Positions 14,434 through 21,397 of a stretch of DNA of 38,172 nt are shown piece after piece. This DNA is from Streptomyces longispororuber (GTDB taxonomy: Bacteria > Actinomycetota > Actinomycetes > Streptomycetales > Streptomycetaceae), in contig NZ_JAMOLN010000090.1 in NCBI RefSeq assembly GCF_024448165.1, positions 1 through 38,172 of the forward strand, given 5' to 3'. A program made the position numbers and the translations under genes. How positions within the stretch are numbered: position 1 is the stretch's first letter; each line of letters starts with the position of its first letter. The notes under the pieces are model-generated. The model searched no databases and was not told the origin of the DNA. It saw nothing but the letters and a program-made list of their open reading frames with translations.

Positions 14434-16281
14434 CTACAGCCTGACCCACTTCTGCCGGGCGCCGCCGAAGCAGGCGGCGGTCGTCAGCCCGTCGCCGTAG
14501 CCGACGGTGTCGATGCAGCCGCCGGTCTTGGTGCTGCGCAGCGATCCGTTCGCGCCCCAGTTCCACACGATGCCGAGGTCGCAGCCCGCGACGGTGAGGT
14601 TCTGGCCGTCGTAGGAGTTCGTCAGGCACATGCTGAGCGTCGCGTTGTACAGCTTGAAGCTGCCGCCGTTGCTCACGAGCTTCCAGGTGGCGTCGGCGCC
14701 CGAGCAGGCGCCCAGGGCGACGGTGGGGCCCGACGACCGGACCAGGCACGTCCCGGTGTCACCGTTCTTGAGCCGGTACGAGCCGGAGTCCGGTGGCGTG
14801 CCGCCCCCGCCGGCGCCCGCCGAGCCACCGCCGGACGCGGACCCTCCGCTCGACGAGCCGCCGCCCGAACCGTCGCCGGAGGTGTCCGATCCGCCGCCCC
14901 CGGCCTCGGCGCCACCGCCCGATCCGGCGCCCGAGGCCCCGGCCTCGTCCGCCGACCCCCCGGACTGGTCCTTCGGCTTGCCCGAACCCTGGTCCGCGTC
15001 CTCGTCCTTGCCCTTGGCCTTGTCCTCGCCCTTCCCCGAAGGTTTCGCCGAGGGCGAGGCCGAGCCGCCCGGGTCCCTGTCGCCCGCGGGCCCCGCGGTG
15101 GCGGTGACCCGGGCGCTCGGCGTCGCCGCCGCCTCCGCGCCACCGCCCTCGTACGGCAGGTTCCGGATCGCGAGCGTGGTGCCGGCGGCGACCACGACGA
15201 CCGGGACCACGGCGAGGAACACCCGGGTCCTGCGCCGCCGTTCGCGCGGCTTCTCCGCCGGTTCCTGCGGCTCGGGCGACCCGGTGGCCCCGGCGGTGGT
15301 GCCGGCCTCGGAAGGCGGCGCGGGTGTCCCCTCCGGCACCCGCGCCGCGAACTCCGCCCGTGCGGCCAGGAGTTCCATGACGGGGCCGGGCCACACCCCG
15401 TCGGCCGTCCCGGAGTTCCCCGCCGCGCCCGCGAGCTCCACGAGCTCCGCGGCCGTCGGCCGGCCCTCCGGATCCTTGTCGAGGCAGGACGCGACGATCC
15501 CGGCGAGCTCCGGGTCCCGCTCACGCACCGGCCCCAGGTCCGGCTCGTCGTGCACGATCCGGTAGAGCGGACTGCCCTCGCCGCCGTCCCCGAACGGCCA
15601 GCGGCCGCCGGCCGCGTAGGCGACGAGCAGCCCGAGCGCGAACACGTCCGACGCACCGGTCAACCGCCGTGACCCCGAGGCCTGTTCGGGCGACATGTAC
15701 GCCGGCGTGCCGACCACGAGGCCGGTCTGCGTGAGCTGGCTCTGCTCGGCGGCGCGGGCGATCCCGAAGTCGATGAGGGTGACGCCGTCGGCGGTGAGCA
15801 TCACGTTCGACGGCTTGAGGTCCCGGTGCACCATGTCGAGCGCGTGCACCGCGGTCAGGCCCTCGGCGGCCGTGCGCAACAGCGACCACAGGCCTCGGCC
15901 GTCGAGCGGTCCCCCGTGCCGCTCGACGGCCTCGGCCAGGGTGATCCCGGGGACGTACGCCGTGGCGAACCACGGCGGTTCCGCGTCGCGGTCACCGGCC
16001 AGCAGCGGCGCGGTGGCGTCCTCGGGAAGCCTTGCGAGATTGTCCAGTTCCTGTCCGAACCGGCGCACGAAGCCCCGGTCCTCGGCGACGACCGACGCCA
16101 GCATCTGCTTGACGGCGGCGAACCGCCCGTCGACGACGCCCAGGTACACCCGGCCCATGCCGCCGGAGCCGAGCCGGCCCACCAGCGCGATCTCACCGAT
16201 CCGCCGCGGGTCCCGGTCCCGCAGCGGCTCGGCGCCGCTGCCCGTCAGATCGAGGGCGCCGCCCTCCCCCGCCCCGGTCAC
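14434..16281 (-). CDS. Membrane Ser/Thr protein kinase with extracellular ricin-type beta-trefoil
   Basis: 615 residues from GTG 16281, overlapping the upstream gene stop as GTGA. The kinase domain (about 28-285) is complete: glycine loop GRLGSGGMGRVY (35-46), Lys58 in AAVK, HRDLKPSN (152-159), DFG (171-173) and SPEQ (197-200), so it should be active. One membrane helix follows (about 353-373, VFLAVVPVVVVAAGTTLAI). Next come about 120 residues of low-complexity Gly/Ser/Ala/Lys/Glu linker. Residues 501-615 are a ricin-like trefoil: six Cys (512, 526, 552, 567, 589, 604) and QxW-like W-L, WNW and QKW marks. Known kinases of this class (PknB) carry PASTA repeats outside; a lectin-like sensor suggests carbohydrate sensing. 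Only one trefoil set is seen. Substrates unknown. Confidence 0.9.
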   Translation of the reverse strand: MTGAGEGGALDLTGSGAEPLRDRDPRRIGEIALVGRLGSGGMGRVYLGVVDGRFAAVKQMLASVVAEDRGFVRRFGQELDNLARLPEDATAPLLAGDRDAEPPWFATAYVPGITLAEAVERHGGPLDGRGLWSLLRTAAEGLTAVHALDMVHRDLKPSNVMLTADGVTLIDFGIARAAEQSQLTQTGLVVGTPAYMSPEQASGSRRLTGASDVFALGLLVAYAAGGRWPFGDGGEGSPLYRIVHDEPDLGPVRERDPELAGIVASCLDKDPEGRPTAAELVELAGAAGNSGTADGVWPGPVMELLAARAEFAARVPEGTPAPPSEAGTTAGATGSPEPQEPAEKPRERRRRTRVFLAVVPVVVVAAGTTLAIRNLPYEGGGAEAAATPSARVTATAGPAGDRDPGGSASPSAKPSGKGEDKAKGKDEDADQGSGKPKDQSGGSADEAGASGAGSGGGAEAGGGGSDTSGDGSGGGSSSGGSASGGGSAGAGGGGTPPDSGSYRLKNGDTGTCLVRSSGPTVALGACSGADATWKLVSNGGSFKLYNATLSMCLTNSYDGQNLTVAGCDLGIVWNWGANGSLRSTKTGGCIDTVGYGDGLTTAACFGGARQKWVRL

Positions 16282-16832
16282 CGCGCGTACGAGCCCAGGC
16301 CGACGAGGCAGTACACGTACTCGTTCACGACCGCCCCGTTCATCGTGTAGCGGGACGAGAACGCGTACTGCGTACGGGAGTTGCTCTCGCAGCGGCTCAT
16401 GTCGGAGGTCAGCGGAATCGTCTCGATCACCTGGTAGTGCGCATCGGACGCGGAGCAGTCGACCTCGTCGACGTCGTCGACCTCCTGCGCCGTCGTGGAG
16501 TCGGGCAGCGTCCCGTTCAGACAGGTGCCCGAGGTGTACGGGCTGGGGTCCTCGGCGCTGGGCGTGGCGTACGGGTCGCTCGACGCGTACGGATCACTGG
16601 ACGCGTACGGGTCGCTCACGGCCGGGGACGAGTAGGCGGGCGACGAGTACGCCGGGGACGAGTACGCGGACGACGCCGAGTCGTCGCTGCTGTCGTCGTC
16701 ACCGAGCCGGCTCAGCAGGAACGCCACGAAGGCGATGGCCGCGACGGTGGCGACCGCGGCCAGGCAGCCGCGGGCGTTGTTCTGAGGCGGGCGGCCCGGT
16801 TGCGGTGTGGGGGGTATTGGCTGTTGGGACAC
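16278..16832 (-). CDS. Membrane-anchored extracellular protein with YSSPA and YASSDP repeats
   Basis: 184 residues from GTG 16832. A short Pro-rich N-terminus precedes one membrane helix (about 23-42, CLAAVATVAAIAFVAFLLSRL). Then come an acidic stretch DDDSSDDS, three copies of a YSSPA unit and three of a YASSDP unit, mapping to DNA repeats around 16560-16680. The C-terminal domain of about 85 residues has four Cys (TCLNGTLPD, EVDCSASDAHY, MSRCESN, VYCLVGLG) and is probably disulfide-bonded outside the cell; it resembles the LppU/SCO3897-like group, with low certainty. It is translationally coupled to the kinase gene, so it is likely a partner or substrate. Its own Shine-Dalgarno (AAGGAG) lies unusually far (about 22 bases) upstream. 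Confidence 0.75.
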   Translation of the reverse strand: MSQQPIPPTPQPGRPPQNNARGCLAAVATVAAIAFVAFLLSRLGDDDSSDDSASSAYSSPAYSSPAYSSPAVSDPYASSDPYASSDPYATPSAEDPSPYTSGTCLNGTLPDSTTAQEVDDVDEVDCSASDAHYQVIETIPLTSDMSRCESNSRTQYAFSSRYTMNGAVVNEYVYCLVGLGSYAR

Positions 16833-16873
16833 GGTGATCAGTGTGACGCAGAGGATCTCCTTATTGGAATAAT

Positions 16874-16896
16874 TTTCTAGAACTTCACTCTAGAAA
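16874..16896. promoter_or_regulatory. Operator-like inverted repeat in the kinase/TetR divergent region
   Basis: TTTCTAGA (16874-16881) and its perfect complement TCTAGAAA (16889-16896) are separated by ACTTCAC. The site lies 38 bases before the TetR gene's ATG (16935) and 42 bases before the GTG of the kinase-operon gene (16832). Size and spacing fit a TetR dimer site. TAGGCT (16919-16924) is a possible -10 for the TetR gene. Confidence 0.6.
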
Positions 16897-16934
16897 CCAC
16901 GAACGGAATGCGGTGTTCTAGGCTGGTCGGCACC

Positions 16935-17528
16935 ATGAGTCCCAAGCAACAGCGCGGCGCCGAGACCGCCGACCGGCTCCTCGACGCCGCCCTGCGGGTG
17001 TACGCGGACGCGGGCGAGGACGGCATCACCGTCAGCGCCCTGACCAGGGCGAGCGGGGTCAGCCTCGGCAGCCTGTACCACCACTTCGGCAGCGTCGACG
17101 GGCTGATGAACGCCCTGCTGCTGCGCTGGCTCGGCCGGCTGCTCGGCGACCTGAGCGCGGCCCTCGGCCGCTCCCGGACCGCGCGGGGCGGGATCCGGGC
17201 CCTGGTGGAAACGTATCTGCGGTTCATCAGGGAAGACCCGGACGCCGCCCGGCTGCTGCACTCCTCGTACGCCGACCGGCTCGGCATGGCGCAGGCGAAG
17301 CAGCTGCGCGACGCCCAGGAGGCACGCCTGTCGCCGCTGGCGCTGTGGATGGAGGAGCGCGTCGCGTCCGGCGAAGTCGCCCCGCTGACCGGCCCGTTGG
17401 TGGAGATCCTGGTGATGGGCCCGATCATCGCGACGGCCCGGCGCTGGCTCTCCGGCATCGACGACATCGACCTGGACCAGGCCGCGCGGGTCCTGCCGGA
17501 CCGGATCTGGCGCTCGCTCGCGCCCTGA
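16935..17528 (+). CDS. TetR-family transcriptional regulator
   Basis: 197 residues from ATG 16935; an upstream in-frame ATG at 16908 has poorer context. The N-terminal domain is GAETADRLLDAALRVYADAGEDGITVSALTRASGVSLGSLYHHFGSVDGLMNALL, a standard TetR helix-turn-helix. The C-terminal domain (about 70-190) is typical of ligand-binding all-helical domains. It is followed after 80 bases by the oxygenase gene on the same strand, suggesting one unit, and is divergent from the kinase genes with a palindromic site between. Autoregulation and control of the oxygenase are plausible. Ligand unknown. Confidence 0.92.
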   Translation: MSPKQQRGAETADRLLDAALRVYADAGEDGITVSALTRASGVSLGSLYHHFGSVDGLMNALLLRWLGRLLGDLSAALGRSRTARGGIRALVETYLRFIREDPDAARLLHSSYADRLGMAQAKQLRDAQEARLSPLALWMEERVASGEVAPLTGPLVEILVMGPIIATARRWLSGIDDIDLDQAARVLPDRIWRSLAP

Positions 17529-17608
17529 GCACCGGCCGTCCGGGGGCGCGCGCCGCGTCCCGCCGTGCACCGTTGCCCCGGTGTTTCCGCGCCCCCGAGA
17601 GTGGACGC

Positions 17609-18586
17609 ATGACCGCTTCCCCGGGCACGCCCCGTATCCCCACCATCGACCTGCGGCCGTGGCTGTCCGGCGACCCGGACGCCCGCGCCGAGATCGCCGC
17701 GACCGTGGACGACGCGCTCAGGACCGCCGGGTTCCTGCTGGTCACCGGGCACGGTGTCGACCCCGCGCTGCGGACCCGGATCCGGGAGGCGGCCCGCCCC
17801 TTCTTCCGGCTGCCCGCCGCCGCGAAGGAGCCGTACGCGGTGCGGGTCGGCGGCCGCGGCTGGCTCGGCCCGGGCGCCGAGGCCAACGGCTACGCCGAGG
17901 GCACCGAGACCCCGCCCGACCTGAAGGAGTCCCTGTCGTACGCCACGGACAGCGCCTTCGCCGATCCGGCCGTGCACGCCGAGTGGTCCGGCACGAACGT
18001 CTTCCCGGACCGGGCTCCCGGGCTGCGCGCTCCGGTGGAGGCGTACCTGGCCCACATGCGGGCCCTGTCCGACCAGTTGCTGGAGCTGCTTGCGGTCGCG
18101 CTCGACGAGCCCGGCGACTTCTTCACCCGGCACACCGGACACCCCACCTGGGGCTTCAACATCAACTGGTATCCGGGCACGGAGGTCGTCGGCCCGCCCG
18201 AGCCCGGCCAGTTCCGGATCGGCCCGCACACCGACTTCGGCACGGTCACCGTCCTCGACCGGCAGGCCGGCAAGGGCGGCCTCCAGGTCTTCACCGACGC
18301 GGGCGGCTGGGAGGACGCGCCGTGGGACCCGGACGCGTTCACCGTCAACATCGGTGACCTGATGGCCCGTTGGACCGGCGACCGCTGGCGCTCAGGGCGC
18401 CACCGGGTACTGCCACCGCCGGCCGACGCGCCCGCCGAGGAACTGATGTCGCTCGTCTACTTCTACGAGTGCGATCCGCGCACGAAGGTGGCGCCGCTGC
18501 CCGCCCCGAAGGGGAGGGTCGCGTACGAGCCGGTGGACTCGCACGTGTACCTGCGGGCGAAGCTCGACGCGATCACGGTCGGCTGA
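17609..18586 (+). CDS. Isopenicillin N synthase-like 2-oxoglutarate/Fe(II) oxygenase
   Basis: 325 residues from ATG 17609; the frame is open upstream across the TetR gene end, but ATG 17609 gives the family N-terminus (RIPTIDLRPWLSGD). The iron ligands are HxD in GPHTDFGTVT (His207, Asp209) and His265 in SGRHRVLPP. The DIOX_N domain occupies about residues 9-130 and includes GFLLVTGHGVDPAL. The typical RxS for 2-oxoglutarate is replaced: ELMSLVYFYECDP follows, as in several bacterial members. Substrate cannot be assigned; the group includes thymine dioxygenase and antibiotic tailoring enzymes as well as isopenicillin N synthase. It is convergent with the CU044_5270-type gene, with 22 bases between stops. 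Confidence 0.9.
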   Translation: MTASPGTPRIPTIDLRPWLSGDPDARAEIAATVDDALRTAGFLLVTGHGVDPALRTRIREAARPFFRLPAAAKEPYAVRVGGRGWLGPGAEANGYAEGTETPPDLKESLSYATDSAFADPAVHAEWSGTNVFPDRAPGLRAPVEAYLAHMRALSDQLLELLAVALDEPGDFFTRHTGHPTWGFNINWYPGTEVVGPPEPGQFRIGPHTDFGTVTVLDRQAGKGGLQVFTDAGGWEDAPWDPDAFTVNIGDLMARWTGDRWRSGRHRVLPPPADAPAEELMSLVYFYECDPRTKVAPLPAPKGRVAYEPVDSHVYLRAKLDAITVG

Positions 18587-18608
18587 CGTACCCGTCGCAC
18601 GGCCGCTG

Positions 18609-19604
18609 TCAGGGGGTTTCACCGGGGGTGCCGACGATCGCGCGGCCCATCAGGGCGGTGCCGACGACGACGTCGCCGGGCCGCAGGGTGTCGCAGGAGT
18701 TCGCCGGTGCGGCCGTGTCGACGGTGGCGTCCCCGAGGAACGACAGGTCCTTCTCGCGGAAGACGAGCTCGGCCCGGGTGCCGGGTTCCGCGGGCAGCGC
18801 GACGGCGACACCGGTGCGGCCCGCCGCGTCCTTCGCCGCGTCGACGACGAGGAGTCCGGGCAGCCGGGCCAGCGCCCGGTACACCGCGGCCTCGACCCGC
18901 GGCGGCAGCCACGACGTGCTGAGCAGCCGGCCCGCGTTCTCGAACGTGGCGCGGTCGCCGGCGCCGCCCCGCGCGCGCAGCCAGCGCGCCATGCCGGCGG
19001 TGTCGGTGGGCAGCTTCCGGGCCCTGGCGTACGACGTGTCCGTGTACTGGCCGTTCCTGACGATCGGCCGGTCCACCGGACGGCCGCCGGTGTCCCGCTC
19101 CCGGCGCAGGCCGGTGTGCTCGCCGTCGGCCGACACCCACAGCTCCACCAGGCCGTGCTCGTGGCCCTCGCTCGTCGTGGCGCAGTCACCGCCGGGCCTC
19201 TTGTCCGGGTCCGTCTTCCAGTAGTAGGCCACGCGCCTGAGGTAGACGAACTCGTCGTCGGCGGCGGGGGGCGCGGTGCGCCGCTCGGCCCGGTCGGCGA
19301 TCCGCTCCAGGAGCTTCGCGGCGTCCCGCGAGCTCGTCGCCGTGCTCGGCGCGCCGCTCGCCGCGCCGCCGTGCGTACCGCCCTCCGGCCGGACGGACGA
19401 GGCGTCCCGCGTCACTGTGACCCCGACGACCACGGCGATGGTCAGCGCCGCGGCGGCGGCCGAGGCCAGGAAGGCCGGCCGGCGCCAGGACGGCCGTACC
19501 GGTGCCGGCCGTTGCGGGGCGATCTCGCGCAGCAGGTGTTCCCGCCGGGCGCGGTGGCGGCCCGGCGGCAGGTCCCGGTCGTGGGACGGCGGGATGGCGG
19601 TCAT
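18609..19604 (-). CDS. CU044_5270-type membrane protein paired with a sigma factor
   Basis: 331 residues from ATG 19604, which overlaps the sigma factor stop as ATGA. The N-terminal 45 residues are cytoplasmic and basic (HRARREHLLREIAPQRPAPVRPSWRR), followed by one membrane helix (about 46-64, AFLASAAAAALTIAVVVGVTV). The external part carries a conserved-looking core: AAKLLERIADRAE, FVYLRRVAYYWKT, and LPTDTAGMARWLRAR, as in the CU044_5270 family. The gene order sigma then membrane protein is typical, and an anti-sigma role is often assumed, but no ZAS zinc motif (HxxxCxxC) is seen in the N-terminus. The substrate or signal is unknown. Confidence 0.8.
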   Translation of the reverse strand: MTAIPPSHDRDLPPGRHRARREHLLREIAPQRPAPVRPSWRRPAFLASAAAAALTIAVVVGVTVTRDASSVRPEGGTHGGAASGAPSTATSSRDAAKLLERIADRAERRTAPPAADDEFVYLRRVAYYWKTDPDKRPGGDCATTSEGHEHGLVELWVSADGEHTGLRRERDTGGRPVDRPIVRNGQYTDTSYARARKLPTDTAGMARWLRARGGAGDRATFENAGRLLSTSWLPPRVEAAVYRALARLPGLLVVDAAKDAAGRTGVAVALPAEPGTRAELVFREKDLSFLGDATVDTAAPANSCDTLRPGDVVVGTALMGRAIVGTPGETP

Positions 19605-20227
19605 GGGCGTCCCTCCTTCGGCGGCCCGGCCGCGGACGACCGGTCGCCCTTCGTCTGTCCTGGCCCGGCGGCGAGTTCCTCGGTGAGCCGGGCCCGGGCC
19701 CGGGACAGCCGCGAGCGGACCGTGCCGACGGGGATGCCGAGGGCCTCGGCGGCGGCCGCGTAGTCGAGGCCGCCCCAGACGCACAGGGCGAGCACCTCCC
19801 GCTCGGCGCGGCGCAGCCGGTGCACGGCGGTGCGGACGGCGCGCAGGTACGCGGCGTCGTCGAGGCGGCCCGCGACGTCGTCGGCGATGTCACGGACCGG
19901 CTCGGGCGGCGGGACCCGGGACAGCGCCGCGGCGTGCCGGCGGGCGGTGCGGCGGGTGTTGCGGGTGACGTTCGTGGCGATGCCGAGCAGCCATGGGCGC
20001 AGCGAGCCGCCGTCCGGGGCGGTGCGGGCGCGCAGCCGCCACGCTTCCAGGAACGTCAGCGAGACGACGTCCTCGGCCACCGACCAGTCGCCGGTCAGCC
20101 GGAAGGCGTGGTTGTGGACGCTGCGCGCGTACGCGTCGAAGAGCTCGGCGAACGCCCCGGCGTCGCCGTCCCTGATCCGCGCCCGCAGCGCGGACCGGTC
20201 CCCCTGCTCCGTCTCCACACCCTTCAA
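19601..20227 (-). CDS. ECF-type RNA polymerase sigma factor
   Basis: 208 residues from TTG 20227 (GTG 20218 is the alternative; neither has a good ribosome site). Region 2 is AFAELFDAYARSVHNHAFRLTGDWSVAEDVVSLTFLEAWRL, with the conserved Asp-Ala-Glu-Asp-like DW-VAEDVV motif. Region 4 is RRAEREVLALCVWGGLDYAAAAEALGIPVGTVRSRLSRARARL, the -35-binding helix-turn-helix. About 20 Pro/Gly-rich residues trail. The downstream partner is translationally coupled. A strong hairpin ends only 13 bases before the start, so the promoter must lie in or before it. Its regulon is not visible here. Confidence 0.9.
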   Translation of the reverse strand: MKGVETEQGDRSALRARIRDGDAGAFAELFDAYARSVHNHAFRLTGDWSVAEDVVSLTFLEAWRLRARTAPDGGSLRPWLLGIATNVTRNTRRTARRHAAALSRVPPPEPVRDIADDVAGRLDDAAYLRAVRTAVHRLRRAEREVLALCVWGGLDYAAAAEALGIPVGTVRSRLSRARARLTEELAAGPGQTKGDRSSAAGPPKEGRP

Positions 20228-20240
20228 CTGTCCGTACGGC

Positions 20241-20283
20241 GAAGGCCGGTTCCCGTGACGTGCGTCACAGGGAACCGGCCTTC
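20241..20283 (-). terminator. Long perfect stem-loop between ccsB and the sigma factor gene
   Basis: GAAGGCCGGTTCCC (20241-20254) pairs over 14 bases with 20270-20283, and GTGACG/CGTCAC (20255-20260 with 20263-20268) continue the stem past a one-base bulge to a TG loop. It follows the ccsB stop by about 20 bases on the minus strand and should end the cytochrome c operon. It ends 13 bases upstream of the sigma start. Confidence 0.85.
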
Positions 20284-20302
20284 GGTGTACGGGAGTTGCG
20301 CG

Positions 20303-21397
20303 TCACACCCCGGCGTACGAGTGCTTGCCGGTGACGAAGATGTTGACGCCGTAGTAGTTGAAGATCCAGCAGGCGAAGGCGATCAGGGCCAGGTAGGCGG
20401 CCTTGCGGCCCTTCCAGCCGGCCGTCGCGCGGGCGTGCAGGTAGGCGGCGTAGGCGACCCAGGTGATGAACGACCAGGTCTCCTTGGGGTCCCAGCCCCA
20501 GTAGCGGCCCCAGGCGTCGCCCGCCCAGATGGCGCCCGCGATGATCGTGAACGTCCACAGCGGGAAGACGGCCGCGTTCACCCGGTAGGAGAACTTGTCG
20601 AGGGACTGCGAGGCGGGCAGCCGCTCCATGACGGAGGTCGCGAACCGGCCGGGCTTGCCGCCGCTCGCGAGCTTGTTCTCGTAGCTGTCCTTGAAGAGGT
20701 ACAGGATCGTGCCGACCGCGCCGACGTAGAAGACCGCGCCGCAGAAGATCGCCGTCGAGACGTGGATGTACAGCCAGTACGAGTGCAGCGCGGGCACCAG
20801 CTGGTCGCTGGCGGTGTACAGGACGGTGACGGCGAGACCGAGGTCGAGCAGGACCGTGGTGACCAGCGGGAGGCCGAGCCAGCGGACGTTCTTCTTCAGC
20901 GCGAGCAGCGCGAGGTACACGCCGACGGCGACCGTGGAGAACGTGATGTTGAACTCGTACATGTTGCCCCACGGGGCGCGCTCCACCGAGAGCGCCCGGG
21001 TGACCACACCGACGAGCTCGACGAGGAAGCCGAGCGCCGTGAGCGAGATGGCGATGCGGCCGTAGAGGTCGCCCTGCTCGTCGCCGCCGGAGGCACCGGG
21101 CCCGTCCGGTACGTCGCGGGCGCCGGCGGCGGCGCGGGTGACGACCTGGGGCCGTTCCAGGACGGCCGTGCCGCCGTTCTTCTGCTGCACCGTGACGGCG
21201 GGCGCGGCACCCGCGGCCGCGGCGGCCCCGGCCTTGCCGGTCAGGGCGGCGGCGGTGCGGCCCACCTTGCTGCGGCTGCCGAAGATCCACTCGGCCATGT
21301 TCGCGAAGAAGGCCAGCAGATAGACGGCCATGGACGAGTAGATGAGGACGTTACTGGTGTGCGCCAGATTCTCGTTGGCTGCGGCGGCGAGAGTCAC
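20303..21397 (-). CDS. ccsB: c-type cytochrome biogenesis protein CcsB (CcsA)
   Basis: 364 residues from GTG 21397, overlapping the resB stop (GTGA). It is a polytopic haem-handling membrane protein of System II: the Trp-rich WWD motif is WAGDAWGRYWGWDPKETWSFITWVAY. Conserved His residues for haem occur in the helix near SYWLYIHVSTAIFCG and in the C-terminal AYLHARATAGW. A variable, poorly conserved segment (about residues 40-105, rich in Ala/Gly) separates the first helix from the rest. It works with ResB to export and attach haem to apocytochromes. Last gene of the resA-ccdA-resB-ccsB unit, ending in a strong terminator. Confidence 0.95.
   Translation of the reverse strand: MTLAAAANENLAHTSNVLIYSSMAVYLLAFFANMAEWIFGSRSKVGRTAAALTGKAGAAAAAGAAPAVTVQQKNGGTAVLERPQVVTRAAAGARDVPDGPGASGGDEQGDLYGRIAISLTALGFLVELVGVVTRALSVERAPWGNMYEFNITFSTVAVGVYLALLALKKNVRWLGLPLVTTVLLDLGLAVTVLYTASDQLVPALHSYWLYIHVSTAIFCGAVFYVGAVGTILYLFKDSYENKLASGGKPGRFATSVMERLPASQSLDKFSYRVNAAVFPLWTFTIIAGAIWAGDAWGRYWGWDPKETWSFITWVAYAAYLHARATAGWKGRKAAYLALIAFACWIFNYYGVNIFVTGKHSYAGV

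Noticed and set aside
14790..15100. Repetitive GC-rich stretch in the kinase gene resembling a tandem array
   Set aside because: Irregular unit length, translates in frame to a Gly/Ser/Ala linker; not CRISPR (no regular spacers) and not a mobile element.
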